64,000 nt of DNA from Neomoorella sulfitireducens. GTDB taxonomy: Bacteria > Bacillota > DSM-521 > Neomoorellales > Neomoorellaceae. The stretch is from assembly GCF_024733845.1 (NCBI RefSeq), contig NZ_JANRHG010000003.1, positions 1-64,000 of the forward strand, read 5' to 3'. The position numbers and the translations under genes are program-made. Of the stretch, positions 51,536 to 60,779 are shown piece by piece. The notes under the pieces were generated by a model that saw only the letters and a program-made list of their open reading frames with translations, did no database searches and was not told the origin of the DNA. Numbering within the stretch: position 1 is the first letter of the stretch; each line of letters opens with the position of its first letter.

Positions 51536-54328
51536 GTGGATTATAGCAAAACCCTGAATCTACCGCAGACCGATTTTCCCATGCGGGCCAACCTGCCCCA
51601 GCGCGAGCCGGAAATCCTCAAATTCTGGGAGGAACAGGATATTTACCGGCAGGTACAGGAAGCCAATAAAGGCAAGCCCAAATTCATCCTCCATGACGGC
51701 CCCCCCTATGCCAACGGGCACATCCACCTGGGGCATACATTGAATAAAATCCTGAAAGACATGATCGTTAAATATTATTCCATGAACGGCTACGATGCAC
51801 CCTATGTCCCGGGATGGGATACCCACGGCCTGCCAATTGAGCAGCAGGCCATTAAAGACCTGGGGCTCAACCGCCGGGCCATTGATGTGGTAGAGTTCCG
51901 CAACCGCTGCCGCGATTACGCCTTAAAATACGTAGCCATCCAGCGGGAGGAATTCAAACGCCTGGGTGTCCGGGGCGACTGGGAACACCCCTACCTTACC
52001 CTGGAGCCAGAATACGAGGCCATCCAGATCGGCGTCTTCGGCGAGATGGCTAAAAAGGGCTATATCTATAAAGGCCTCAAGCCGGTCTACTGGTGTACCG
52101 ATTGCGAGACGGCCCTGGCCGAGGCCGAGGTCGAGTACGGCGAGAAGCGCTCGCCCTCCATCTATGTCAAATTCCCCGTAGTCGATGCCCGCGGCCTTTT
52201 TGCAACTCAGGGGAGCTCGGTAGTCATCTGGACGACAACGCCCTGGACCCTGCCGGCCAATGTGGCCATTGCCCTGCACCCGGAATACAGGTACGTCCTG
52301 GTCCAGGCAGGGAATGAACGTTACCTCATGGCTGAAGAACTCTACCGGCAGGTTTTTGAACTGCTGGCCATAAAAGATTATCAGGTGGTGGCTGCCTTCA
52401 CCGGTGCCGAACTGGAAGGGGTCACCTGCCGTAACCCCCTGATGGACAGGGATTCGGTCGTTATCCTGGGCGAACACGTTACCCTGGAACAGGGCACCGG
52501 CTGCGTCCACACCGCCCCCGGCCACGGCCTGGAAGACTACGAAGTGGGCATGCGCTACAACCTGCCGGTCCTCTCGCCCCTGGACGACCGGGGCTACTTT
52601 ACCCGGGAAGGCGGCCAGTTTGCCGGCCTGTACATCGAAGATGCCAATAAAGCCGTGGTCAAGGAACTGGAAACCAGGGGAGCCCTGTTGCATCTAGCCT
52701 TTATCAAGCACCAGTACCCCCATTGCTGGCGCTGCAAGCACCCGGTCATCTTCCGCGCCACGGAGCAGTGGTTTGCTTCCATTGACGGCTTCCGCCGCCA
52801 GGCCCTGGAGGCCATTAAAGAAGTAAAATGGATACCGGCCTGGGGCGAGGACCGCATTTACAACATGGTGGCCGAGCGCAGCGACTGGTGTATCTCCCGC
52901 CAGCGGACCTGGGGCGTGCCCATTCCCATCTTCTATTGCGCGGAATGCGGCAAAGAGATTATCAACGACGCCACCATCACCCACCTGCAAAAACTTTTCC
53001 GGGAATACGGTTCCAATGTGTGGTTTGCCCGGGAGGCAGGTGAACTGGTACCGGAAGGTTTAAAATGTCCTGCCTGCGGTGCTCGTAAATTCCGCAAGGA
53101 AACGGATATTATGGACGTATGGTTTGATTCCGGTTCCAGCCACGCCGCCGTTCTTACTACCAGGCCGGAGCTGGACTGGCCGGCCGACCTGTACCTGGAG
53201 GGCAGTGACCAGCACCGGGGCTGGTTTAACTCTTCCCTGTCGACGGCAGTAGCCACCCGGGGCCGGGCTCCTTACCGCCAGGTCCTGACCCACGGCTTCC
53301 TGGTAGATGAGGAAGGGCGCAAGATGTCCAAATCCCTGGGTAACGGCATCGACCCGGCCGATGTCATAAAGGAAAAGGGAGCCGATGTCCTGCGCCTGTG
53401 GGTTGCCTCGGCAGATTACCGGCGGGATGTAGCCGCTTCACCCCGCATCATGCAGCAGCTTACCGAGGCGTACCGCAAAATCCGCAATACCTGCCGGTTC
53501 CTGCTGGCGAACCTGTACGATTTCGACCCCGGAAAAGATATAGTAAAGCGGGAGGAAATGCTGGAGATTGACCGCTGGATCATGGATAAACTCCAGCGCC
53601 TGGTGATGAGGGTCACCCGGGCCTATGAAGATTATGAGTTCCATGTGGTCTACCATAGCATCCACAATTTCTGTGCCGTGGATTTAAGCGCCGTTTACCT
53701 GGACATTATCAAGGACCGCCTCTATACCTGGCCGGCTGCCTCCCAGGGGCGGCGTTCGGCCCAGACGGTCCTGTATGAAACCATTAACGTACTGGTACGA
53801 TTGTTAATGCCGATACTTGCCTTCACTACGGAAGAGATCTGGCGTTATTTGCCGGAAACGCCCGGCAAACCGGTTAGCGTCCAGCTGGCCGGCTGGCCCC
53901 GGGTGCAGGAAGCATTCCTGGATGATGAACTCCAGGCGCGGTGGGAAAAAATCTTGCAGGTGCGCGATGTCGTTACCCGTGCCCTGGAAAAAGCCCGCCA
54001 GGAGCAGGGCCTGGGCAACTCCTTGAATGCCGCCGTCCACCTTTACCCGGATGCCGGGCTGTACGGGTTCCTCCGTTCCCTGGAGGGAGAACTGGCGACC
54101 ATCTTCATCGTTTCCCAGGCCGTTTTGCACGCTCCCGGGGAAGAGGTGCCGGCCGCGGCCTTTGCTGCCGATGAACTGCCGGGGCTAAAGGTCCTGGTCG
54201 AGGCGGCGCCAGGGGAAAAATGCGACCGGTGCTGGATGGTCAGCACCACCGTAGGCCGGGACGGCGATCATCCTACCCTGTGCGAGCGCTGTGCAGCCGT
54301 ATTGCGCCAGGCAAAAAAACAGCTATAA
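51536..54328 (+). CDS. ileS: Isoleucyl-tRNA synthetase
   Basis: A 930-residue class I synthetase of the bacterial type. The HIGH signature is [11 protein letters not shown] and the KMSKS loop is [11 protein letters not shown]. The editing domain lies at about 190-390. The C-terminal zinc finger (CDRCWM followed by TLCERC) is present. GTG 51536 follows AAGGAG by 12 bases. No T-box leader is seen in the short gap after divIVA, unlike many Firmicute ileS genes, so control may come from the upstream operon. Confidence 0.97.
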   Translation: MDYSKTLNLPQTDFPMRANLPQREPEILKFWEEQDIYRQVQEANKGKPKFILHDGPPYANGHIHLGHTLNKILKDMIVKYYSMNGYDAPYVPGWDTHGLPIEQQAIKDLGLNRRAIDVVEFRNRCRDYALKYVAIQREEFKRLGVRGDWEHPYLTLEPEYEAIQIGVFGEMAKKGYIYKGLKPVYWCTDCETALAEAEVEYGEKRSPSIYVKFPVVDARGLFATQGSSVVIWTTTPWTLPANVAIALHPEYRYVLVQAGNERYLMAEELYRQVFELLAIKDYQVVAAFTGAELEGVTCRNPLMDRDSVVILGEHVTLEQGTGCVHTAPGHGLEDYEVGMRYNLPVLSPLDDRGYFTREGGQFAGLYIEDANKAVVKELETRGALLHLAFIKHQYPHCWRCKHPVIFRATEQWFASIDGFRRQALEAIKEVKWIPAWGEDRIYNMVAERSDWCISRQRTWGVPIPIFYCAECGKEIINDATITHLQKLFREYGSNVWFAREAGELVPEGLKCPACGARKFRKETDIMDVWFDSGSSHAAVLTTRPELDWPADLYLEGSDQHRGWFNSSLSTAVATRGRAPYRQVLTHGFLVDEEGRKMSKSLGNGIDPADVIKEKGADVLRLWVASADYRRDVAASPRIMQQLTEAYRKIRNTCRFLLANLYDFDPGKDIVKREEMLEIDRWIMDKLQRLVMRVTRAYEDYEFHVVYHSIHNFCAVDLSAVYLDIIKDRLYTWPAASQGRRSAQTVLYETINVLVRLLMPILAFTTEEIWRYLPETPGKPVSVQLAGWPRVQEAFLDDELQARWEKILQVRDVVTRALEKARQEQGLGNSLNAAVHLYPDAGLYGFLRSLEGELATIFIVSQAVLHAPGEEVPAAAFAADELPGLKVLVEAAPGEKCDRCWMVSTTVGRDGDHPTLCERCAAVLRQAKKQL

Positions 54329-54414
54329 AAACAGGGGAACTGGCTATACTAAGAAAGCCTTAGGTTTGCTGCACCAACACGGAGGCAAATAAAAGGGAAA
54401 GGAAGGGCAGGGCG

Positions 54415-55017
54415 GTGAGGCTATTCCAGGCAGGAGACTTTTTGCCTGTGGAAGTTCCGGTGGGGGTTTCCGGCCGCCATATCCATCTCTGCCGGGAGGA
54501 TCTCGACGCCCTTTTCGGTCCCGGTTATGAACTGGCAGTATACCGGCAACTCAGCCAGCCAGGGGAGTTTGCCGCCCGGGAGACAGTGACCATCGTCGGC
54601 CCGCGCGGCGTCCTGGAGGGCGTCCGGGTTCTGGGGCCGGTTCGTACCTACTCCCAGGTGGAAATAGCCATGACCGATGGCTTTCGCCTGGGGATAAGGC
54701 CGCCGGTACGGCAGTCCGGGGACCTGGACGGCACCCCCGGGATAGCGGTAGTCGGCCCGGCCGGTGCCTTAAATTTACGCCGGGGGGTCATCCTGGCGGC
54801 CCGCCACATCCATATGGGAGAAGAGCAGGCCAGAACCCTAAACCTCAGTGATGAGCAGCCGGTCCGGGTTTGGGTACCCGGGATAAGGGGTATGATCCTG
54901 GATAATGTAATTATCCGGACCAGCCCCCACTCCTGCCTGGAGTTGCACCTGGATACCGACGAGGCCAATGCCGCCCTCCTGTCGGGGGGCGATAAAGTCA
55001 AAATCCTGCGTCCCTGA
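54415..55017 (+). CDS. pduL: PduL-type phosphotransacylase (phosphotransacetylase)
   Basis: A 200-residue enzyme with two tandem PduL domains. Each has a zinc-binding His cluster (SGRHIHLCREDL and AARHIHMGEEQA) and a matching beta-barrel (VTIVGPRGVLEGVRVLGP). PduL swaps CoA for phosphate on acyl groups. In acetogens lacking a classical Pta it forms acetyl-phosphate from acetyl-CoA, the ATP-yielding branch of acetogenesis; two PduL proteins are known in Moorella thermoacetica. GTG 54415 follows a weak GGGCAGGGC site. No shell proteins or other pdu genes are adjacent, so it is not a microcompartment enzyme. A terminator overlaps its end. Confidence 0.9.
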   Translation: MRLFQAGDFLPVEVPVGVSGRHIHLCREDLDALFGPGYELAVYRQLSQPGEFAARETVTIVGPRGVLEGVRVLGPVRTYSQVEIAMTDGFRLGIRPPVRQSGDLDGTPGIAVVGPAGALNLRRGVILAARHIHMGEEQARTLNLSDEQPVRVWVPGIRGMILDNVIIRTSPHSCLELHLDTDEANAALLSGGDKVKILRP

Positions 55018-55031
55018 AGCAGGATTTTTTG
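55001..55031 (+). terminator. Intrinsic terminator at the end of pduL
   Basis: AAATCCTGC (55001-55009) pairs with GCAGGATTT (55019-55027), followed by TTTTG. The stem starts inside the last codons. Confidence 0.8.
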
Positions 55032-55085
55032 TTTTGGAGATTGGGAAAGCTATAATGGAGTTTTTCCGGAGGGGGAGTAAACGCT

Positions 55086-55379
55086 TTGGTTGATAATGAA
55101 AAAACGGCCGCCTTCCTGGCCGAAAAGGTGCAGCAATTAACGGCCGCCATAGAAAAAGCCAGCATCGCCGAGTGGGTAGAGCTCTACCGCCGGCCCTGGC
55201 GGCTCCTAATCCTCAACTTCGCCGCCGGGGTGGCCAGGGGCCTGGGTATAGCCGTGGGTTTTACCATCCTGGGCGCAATTGTAATCTATATCATTCGCGA
55301 ATTAGCTCTCCTCAACCTGCCGTTTATCGGTAAACTCATAGCCGAAATTGTCCGCATGGTCCAGCAGGAGATTTATTAA
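55086..55379 (+). CDS. DUF5665-type small membrane protein
   Basis: A 97-residue protein: a soluble amphipathic N-terminus (LAEKVQQLTAAIEKASI), a basic stretch (ELYRRPWRLLILN), then a helix and hairpin (VGFTILGAIVIYII). This is the DUF5665 pattern common in Clostridia. TTG 55086 follows GGAGGGGGAG. No biochemical role is known. Often beside the YteA-like gene, as here. Confidence 0.7.
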   Translation: MVDNEKTAAFLAEKVQQLTAAIEKASIAEWVELYRRPWRLLILNFAAGVARGLGIAVGFTILGAIVIYIIRELALLNLPFIGKLIAEIVRMVQQEIY

Positions 55380-55395
55380 ACTGGGAGGCATTAAT

Positions 55396-56121
55396 ATGGA
55401 TGCAAAATCCCGTGAACATTTTCGCAGGAAACTACTGGCGGAAAAGCAAAGGCTACAGGAACAAATAGATTCCTTTAACAGCGGGGGATTAAGGGAATCC
55501 CTGGTGGAGTCTACCCAGGAACTATCACGATACGACAACCACCCCGGGGACCTCGGCAGCGAGGAATTCGAACGCAGCAAAGACCTGGCCCTGCGGGATA
55601 ACGCCCGCATCCAGCTGCAAAAGGTAGATGATGCCCTGGCCAGTATTGAGGCAGAGACTTACGGCTACTGCCGCATGTGCGGCCGGGAGATACCCCGGGA
55701 ACGGCTGGAGGCCATACCGGAGACAACCCTGTGCCTGGAGTGCCGCAAAAAAATGGAAGGGGCCGGGGATATCAACCACCGTCCTATCGAGGAGCAGGTT
55801 ATCCTGCCCCCCTTTGGCGGCCAGTTCTCCGACCCCTACCAGAAACACCCTGATGAGGAGGAGGCCCTCATGTATGATGGCGAAGACACGTGGCAGGACC
55901 TGGCCCAAACTACTGAGCATGCCTCCGAATCGCGCAGCGGTGCCTACTTTGGCCCCCTGGATCTGGATGAAGATCAGGGTTATGTTGAAGCGGTGGAAGG
56001 TATCCCCTATTTTAAAGGGGCCGACGGCATGTTTTATGAGGATACCGGGGCCTACATTGACGATGAAGGAGCCCCGGAGGAAAAGGTTATCGGCGACGCC
56101 AGCTGGGACCGGGTGCGTTAA
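55396..56121 (+). CDS. YteA-type TraR/DksA zinc-finger protein
   Basis: A 241-residue protein. The N-terminal coiled coil (REHFRRKLLAEKQRLQEQI) and the C4 zinc finger (CRMCGREIPRERLEAIPETT, then CLEC) belong to the TraR/DksA family. A later acidic region (EDTWQDLAQTTEHASESRSG) is the YteA-specific tail. It probably binds the RNA-polymerase secondary channel, or acts in sporulation as YteA-like proteins are thought to. ATG 55396 follows GGGAGG by 8 bases. Its stop overlaps the convergent DUF1540 gene. Confidence 0.83.
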   Translation: MDAKSREHFRRKLLAEKQRLQEQIDSFNSGGLRESLVESTQELSRYDNHPGDLGSEEFERSKDLALRDNARIQLQKVDDALASIEAETYGYCRMCGREIPRERLEAIPETTLCLECRKKMEGAGDINHRPIEEQVILPPFGGQFSDPYQKHPDEEEALMYDGEDTWQDLAQTTEHASESRSGAYFGPLDLDEDQGYVEAVEGIPYFKGADGMFYEDTGAYIDDEGAPEEKVIGDASWDRVR

Positions 56122-56324
56122 TAATCATACGGCATGGTTTCCAGGGTATCATCGGGCTTGCGGAAGGAAAAGACGGTGGTGGTGTCTTCTTCCGGCAGCA
56201 ACCGTTCAAAATTGCCGCAGTTGGTATCCAGGCCGTTCCTGGTAACATGGATGGTTCCCAGCTTACAGTAGCCGGCACCGTCATGGTGGATACAGATATC
56301 TACCTCACAGGATATGCGGGGCAT
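56118..56324 (-). CDS. DUF1540 cysteine-containing small protein
   Basis: A 68-residue protein on the minus strand, starting at the ATG 56324 with AAGGAGGG 8 bases upstream. It begins MPRISCEVDICIHHDGAGYC and has further Cys, a CxxxxC and GxC pattern typical of DUF1540 metal-binding proteins. The function is unknown, though family members are often sporulation-related. Its stop overlaps the stop codon of the convergent YteA-type gene by three bases, so no terminator can lie between them. Confidence 0.8.
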   Translation of the reverse strand: MPRISCEVDICIHHDGAGYCKLGTIHVTRNGLDTNCGNFERLLPEEDTTTVFSFRKPDDTLETMPYDY

Positions 56325-56416
56325 ATAAATCCCTCCTTGATTGCAAGCCGGAATTTTCCTACAGAGGCCGGCGGGGCCCGGACAGGTCTTCAAGGGGTTC
56401 CATCCGCCAAAAATAG

Positions 56417-56445
56417 TTTACCCATACCGGCCGACGTGGTATGAT
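56417..56445 (+). promoter_or_regulatory. Sigma-A-type promoter of thiD
   Basis: TTTACC (56417-56422) and TATGAT (56440-56445) with a 17-base spacer, about 30 bases before thiD. No TPP riboswitch is present between them. Confidence 0.65.
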
Positions 56446-56474
56446 AGAGAACGGGAAAGAAGGGGGAGGAGTTT

Positions 56475-57269
56475 ATGTTTAAGGCTTTAACTATTGCCGG
56501 GTCCGATTCCGGCGGCGGGGCCGGCATCCAGGCCGACTTGAAGACCTTTGCCGCCCTCAAAGTTTACGGCGCCAGCGTAATCACTTCCGTTACGGCGCAG
56601 AACACCCTGGGAGTGCAGGGGACCTTCGACCTGCCGCCGGGATTCGTGGGCCTGCAAATAGATGCGGTTTTAAAGGATATCGGCGCGGACGCTGTCAAGA
56701 CCGGGATGCTGGCCAATGCCGGTATTATCGAAATGGTAGCGACCAAAGTTCAGGAATACGGGGTAAAAAACCTGGTCATTGACCCGGTAATGGTGGCCAA
56801 GAGCGGCGACCTCTTGCTGGCCCGGGAAGCACGCCGGGTTTTGCAGGAAAAACTTTTTCCCCTGGCCCTTATCATTACCCCCAACCTGGAAGAAGCCGGC
56901 GTCCTGACGGGACGCGAGATCGGCAGTGAAGAAGATATGGAGGCAGCCGCCCGGGAGTTGCATGAACAGGGCGTGCCCTATGTTCTGGTCAAGGGGGGGC
57001 ACCTGGCCGGCGCGGCCACCGATATTCTCTTTGATGGCCGGGAAATCAGGCGTTTTTCCGCCCCGCGCCTTGATAACCGCCATACCCATGGTACGGGCTG
57101 TACCCTGTCGGCGGCCATCACTGCTTTTTTGGCCAGGGGTTTGACGGTGCCGGCGGCGGTAGCTGCGGCCAAGGAGTACATCCAGGCGGCCATTAGCCAG
57201 GCCCGGGGCGTAGGCCAGGGCTGCGGGCCGGTACATCACCTGGCACCTTATTATTCCTGGGGGGATTGA
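56475..57269 (+). CDS. thiD: Hydroxymethylpyrimidine/phosphomethylpyrimidine kinase ThiD
   Basis: A 264-residue ribokinase-fold enzyme of thiamine synthesis. [36 protein letters not shown], and the anion-hole [16 protein letters not shown] are diagnostic. It phosphorylates HMP twice. No other thi gene is in the window except the unlinked ThiS-like carrier at 21944. Its stop overlaps or abuts lspA. Confidence 0.94.
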   Translation: MFKALTIAGSDSGGGAGIQADLKTFAALKVYGASVITSVTAQNTLGVQGTFDLPPGFVGLQIDAVLKDIGADAVKTGMLANAGIIEMVATKVQEYGVKNLVIDPVMVAKSGDLLLAREARRVLQEKLFPLALIITPNLEEAGVLTGREIGSEEDMEAAARELHEQGVPYVLVKGGHLAGAATDILFDGREIRRFSAPRLDNRHTHGTGCTLSAAITAFLARGLTVPAAVAAAKEYIQAAISQARGVGQGCGPVHHLAPYYSWGD

Positions 57270-57271
57270 GC

Positions 57272-57724
57272 GTGCCCTTTTTGTTGCTGGTAGCCCTGGT
57301 CATGGGTCTTGACCAGTTGACCAAGTATATTATCCGGGCCAATTTACAGCCCAATGAAAGCCTGCCGGTAATCCAGTCGATTTTTCATATCACCCATGTC
57401 AATAATCCCGGGGCTGCCTTCGGCCTTCTTGCCCATAAAACCCCGTTATTTATAACCGTGGCCGTGATAGTGGTGGTCGTCATCCTGGCCGCATACCTCT
57501 TCCTGCCGCCGGGACGCATGGGCCCGCGCCTGGCCCTGGCCCTGATGCTGGGCGGCGCCATGGGCAACCTCATTGATCGCCTGCGTTTTGGTTATGTAGT
57601 TGATTTTCTTGATTTCCGCATCTGGCCCGTTTTTAACCTGGCGGACGTAGCCATCGTCGGCGGTGTCATCCTCCTCTGCTGGGAACTCCTGGGGCCGGCC
57701 GGCGAACAGGGGAAGAGCCTGTGA
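57272..57724 (+). CDS. lspA: Lipoprotein signal peptidase LspA
   Basis: A 150-residue, four-helix aspartic peptidase that removes the signal peptide of prolipoproteins (such as TctC of this window). The family motifs are FHITHVNNPGAAFGLL, MLGGAMGNLIDRLRFG (first catalytic Asp) and NLADVAIVGG (second Asp). GTG 57272 is chosen over TTG 57266 because GGGGGG is then 8 bases away. The stop overlaps the rluD start (GTGA). Confidence 0.94.
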   Translation: MPFLLLVALVMGLDQLTKYIIRANLQPNESLPVIQSIFHITHVNNPGAAFGLLAHKTPLFITVAVIVVVVILAAYLFLPPGRMGPRLALALMLGGAMGNLIDRLRFGYVVDFLDFRIWPVFNLADVAIVGGVILLCWELLGPAGEQGKSL

Positions 57725-58659
57725 ACCGTCTCGTAATCCTTGAGGTCCCCGCGGAAGACAGGGGCAAGCGCCTGGACGCCTGGCTGGCCGGCGAAATGGA
57801 AGGGATATCCCGTTCCCGTGTCCGGCAACTCCTGGACGAGGGCCTGGTTACTCTATTTGAAGGCACACGGCCGAAGGCCAATTACCGCCTGCGGGGCGGG
57901 GAAAAAATCAGGGTCAGCCTGCCGGAACCGGCAAGGCTGGAGGTAAGGCCTGAACCAATCACCCTGGACATCTTATACGAAGACGAGGATATTATTGTTG
58001 TTAACAAACCCCAGGGCATGGTCGTCCACCCGGCGCCGGGCAATGAACACGGCACCCTGGTCAACGCCCTGTTGTACCATTGTGGCGACCTGTCGGGTAT
58101 AAACGGCATCCTGCGGCCGGGCATAGTCCACCGCCTGGATAAAGATACCTCCGGCATCCTGGTGGCGGCCAAAAATGATGCCGCCCACCGGGGCCTGGCG
58201 GCACAGGTCAAGGCCCACAGCATGAAAAGGGTTTACCTGGCCCTGGTCCACGGGACAGTAGCCGAGCCCCGCGGCCGTATCGAGGCGCCCATTGGCCGGC
58301 ACCCTGTGGACCGGCAGCGCATGGCTGTTACCGGGAAGAATTCCCGGGAAGCCATCACCCACTACCGTGTTCTCGAACAGTTTGAAGGTTATAGCCTGCT
58401 GGAGGTGCGGCTGGAGACGGGGCGCACCCACCAGATCCGGGTGCATATGGCCTACCTGGGTCACCCGGTGGTAGGCGATCCCAGGTACGGCCCCCGCCGG
58501 AGTCCTTTCAACCTGCCCGGCCAGCTCCTCCATGCCGGCTGCCTGGGCTTTAACCACCCGGTACGGGGGGATTACCTGGAGTTTACGGCACCGCCGCCGC
58601 CGGTCTTCTTGCAGGTACTGGAAAACTTGAGGCGGGAGAAAAGGGGAGAGGGTAAATAA
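57721..58659 (+). CDS. rluD: RluD-type 23S rRNA pseudouridine synthase
   Basis: A 312-residue enzyme with an N-terminal S4 RNA-binding domain (KRLDAWLAGEMEGISRSRVRQ) and the RluA catalytic domain with the Asp in HRLDKDTSGILVAA. Ends with ETGRTHQIRVHMAYLGHP. It isomerises uridines of 23S rRNA. The gene is translationally coupled to lspA, a pair common in Firmicutes. Confidence 0.94.
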   Translation: MNRLVILEVPAEDRGKRLDAWLAGEMEGISRSRVRQLLDEGLVTLFEGTRPKANYRLRGGEKIRVSLPEPARLEVRPEPITLDILYEDEDIIVVNKPQGMVVHPAPGNEHGTLVNALLYHCGDLSGINGILRPGIVHRLDKDTSGILVAAKNDAAHRGLAAQVKAHSMKRVYLALVHGTVAEPRGRIEAPIGRHPVDRQRMAVTGKNSREAITHYRVLEQFEGYSLLEVRLETGRTHQIRVHMAYLGHPVVGDPRYGPRRSPFNLPGQLLHAGCLGFNHPVRGDYLEFTAPPPPVFLQVLENLRREKRGEGK

Positions 58660-58660
58660 G

Positions 58661-58900
58661 ATGCCTGGCGAATGGGTAACTGTGGCCGTGAGGGAGAGGA
58701 TAGAAGCCCTTATGCTCCGGGGCTTACTGGCAGCTGCCGGCCTGCCGGTGCGCCTGCTGGGGGAAGCCCTGGGTAACATTTACGGTTTAAATACCGGCCC
58801 CCTGGGGCTGGTCCAGGTCCAGGTGCCGGCGGAAGCTGCCGGGCAGGCCCGGGAAATCCTGGCGGCTGGATTCCAGGAAGAAGCAGGCCATGAAAGGTAA
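58661..58900 (+). CDS. DUF2007-type small protein
   Basis: A 79-residue protein with a ferredoxin-like (beta-alpha-beta-beta-alpha-beta) pattern: VTVAVRERIEALMLRGLL, VRLLGEALGNIYG, VQVQVPAEAAGQAREIL. This fits DUF2007 (putative signal-transducing protein). It begins one base after rluD and overlaps the methyltransferase by 11 bases. The assignment is by pattern. Confidence 0.6.
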   Translation: MPGEWVTVAVRERIEALMLRGLLAAAGLPVRLLGEALGNIYGLNTGPLGLVQVQVPAEAAGQAREILAAGFQEEAGHER

Positions 58901-59735
58901 ACTCCAGAACCGCCTCAACGATCTCGACGGCCGGCAGTGGCTGTACTGGACCGATACCCTCTATATTACTGCCTATCCCCCCGACGCCACCCACCCTTTA
59001 CGCAAGCAGCATGGAGCCATGAAACCCCCGGAGGTAATGGCGGAAATCATCCGTTTTTTTACTAAAAAAGGTGAACTGGTCCTGGACCCCTTTGCCGGTG
59101 TGGGCGGTACCCTCCTGGGGGCGGCCCTGGCCGGGCGCCGGGGTCTCGGTTTTGAACTCAACTCCCGCTGGGTAGCCATCTACCGGGCCATCCAGCGCGA
59201 TTTTGTCGTTGCCAGCGGGGTCATCTGCCGCCGGGAAGAGGCGGGTGCCGGCGGGGAGCCCTTGAGTGGTGAAATGCGCCAGGGCGACTGCCTGTCCCTG
59301 CTGAAAGAGATACCATCCGGGACAGTACCGGCGGTAATTACCGATCCTCCTTACGGGGTTAACCATGGCCCTACAGGCTTTAGCAAGGAAACCAACTTTA
59401 ATATGCTTTCGCCCATGCTGGAAAACGATCTGGGCCGGGCCCCCGACCTGCCCAGTTTCCTGGGGCGGCTGCAGGAAATAGGGCAGGAAATAAGGCGGGT
59501 ACTCATGCCGGGCCGCTACCTGGTGATGCTGGTAGGGGATCGTTACCAGCAGGGGGAATATGTCCCCCTGGGCTTTTTGGTAGCCCAGGCCATGCGCGAG
59601 ATCGGTTTTAAATTTAAAGGATTGAAAATCTGGTCCAACAAGGCTACCCGCCGGCCCCTCAAACCTTACGCCATAAAATCAGTCTTTGTACCCAACATTA
59701 CCCACCAGAACATCCTTATCCTGCGGAAGGAATGA
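58890..59735 (+). CDS. Solitary DNA (adenine/cytosine) methyltransferase
   Basis: A 281-residue SAM-dependent methylase. Motif I is VLDPFAGVGGTL (about residues 64-75) after a motif X-like MKPPEVMAEIIRFF; the catalytic DPPY (Asp152-Tyr155) comes afterwards. No restriction endonuclease or specificity subunit is in the neighbourhood, so it is an orphan. The DPPY motif allows N6-adenine or N4-cytosine methylation of DNA, or possibly RNA. It overlaps the preceding gene by 11 bases, so it appears embedded in a housekeeping operon and not in a mobile island. Confidence 0.78.
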   Translation: MKGKLQNRLNDLDGRQWLYWTDTLYITAYPPDATHPLRKQHGAMKPPEVMAEIIRFFTKKGELVLDPFAGVGGTLLGAALAGRRGLGFELNSRWVAIYRAIQRDFVVASGVICRREEAGAGGEPLSGEMRQGDCLSLLKEIPSGTVPAVITDPPYGVNHGPTGFSKETNFNMLSPMLENDLGRAPDLPSFLGRLQEIGQEIRRVLMPGRYLVMLVGDRYQQGEYVPLGFLVAQAMREIGFKFKGLKIWSNKATRRPLKPYAIKSVFVPNITHQNILILRKE

Positions 59736-59745
59736 AGTAGAATTG

Positions 59746-60684
59746 ATGCAACTGCTGGCTGTTGGGGCCCAGGTTGGCACCCTTTTTTTCTATGTCCTCC
59801 TGGGTTTCCTGGGGCGCCGGTTTAAGATTTTAAACGCCCAGGGCGACAAAGTAATATCGGACATTGTTTTTTACTTTGCCATGCCGGCCCTTACCATAAC
59901 CTCCATGAACCTCAAGGTATCCGGCCGGGAATTGACAAACGCCTTCCTGATCCTGGCCGCTGCGGTGGTCCTGGTCCTTGGTTCCTATGCCCTGTGCGTC
60001 ATACTGGGTACCTGGTGGCACCTGCCTTTAAAGACTAATTACGCCTTTCGTATTAGCGCCGCCTTCGGCAATGTGGCCTACCTGGGCTTCCCGGTGGCCT
60101 ACTTTCTCTGGGGCCAGCTGGGGGTTTTTTATGCCGCCATGTTTGCCCTGGGTCATAATATCCTCTTCTGGACTTTAGGCGTCTGGCTGATGCAGGATCA
60201 CCGGGAAGCCGCCGGCCCGGACTGGCGCTCGATTTTGAATATTAACGTCCTGGCCATTATCCTGGGCCTGTTTCTGGCCATCTTCCATATCCAGTTGCCG
60301 CCCCTCATTTTTCGCCCCCTGGACGGGCTGGGGCAGGCTACTATACCGTTGGCCCTGCTCCTGGTAGGCTCCATGCTGGCCGAATCGCCCATCCGTACCC
60401 TGGCCGGTAACAAGATAGTTTACCTTATAGTGGCAGTCAGGTTGATAATCTTACCCCTCCTGGCCCTGGGGGCCATGTTCCTTGTCCCGGGATGGGATAA
60501 GACCGTTCGCCTGCTGGTGATTATGGAGATGGCCATGCCGGCGGCGGCCATTGCCCCGGCCGTAGCGCGGAAGTATGACGGCGATTACAACCTGATCTCC
60601 GAAGGGGTGGTAGCTACTACCCTGGTTTCCCTGTTAACCATTCCCCTCTGGGCATGGTTGTTAAATTACCATATAATGACATAA
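59746..60684 (+). CDS. AEC-family auxin-efflux-type permease
   Basis: A 312-residue, ten-helix permease. The N-terminus (VGTLFFYVLLGFLGRRFKIL) and the AFGNVAYLGFPVAYFLWG segment belong to the AEC (auxin efflux carrier) family. The ATG 59746 is preferred; a TTG 3 bases before and an upstream extension into the methylase gene are unlikely. Bacterial AEC proteins export or import small acids such as malate; the substrate is unknown. Confidence 0.82.
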   Translation: MQLLAVGAQVGTLFFYVLLGFLGRRFKILNAQGDKVISDIVFYFAMPALTITSMNLKVSGRELTNAFLILAAAVVLVLGSYALCVILGTWWHLPLKTNYAFRISAAFGNVAYLGFPVAYFLWGQLGVFYAAMFALGHNILFWTLGVWLMQDHREAAGPDWRSILNINVLAIILGLFLAIFHIQLPPLIFRPLDGLGQATIPLALLLVGSMLAESPIRTLAGNKIVYLIVAVRLIILPLLALGAMFLVPGWDKTVRLLVIMEMAMPAAAIAPAVARKYDGDYNLISEGVVATTLVSLLTIPLWAWLLNYHIMT

Positions 60685-60779
60685 AATCCCATTTTTTTTG
60701 GAAGGAAAATCCAGCCCGGGTGTCAAATATTACCAGGTATATAATGGTTTATCCTAAAAAAGCGGAAGAGGTGACACCC

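Noticed and set aside
51520-51540. T-box leader for ileS
   Set aside because: Only 16 bases separate divIVA and ileS, and no T-box sequence was found in the surrounding spacers.
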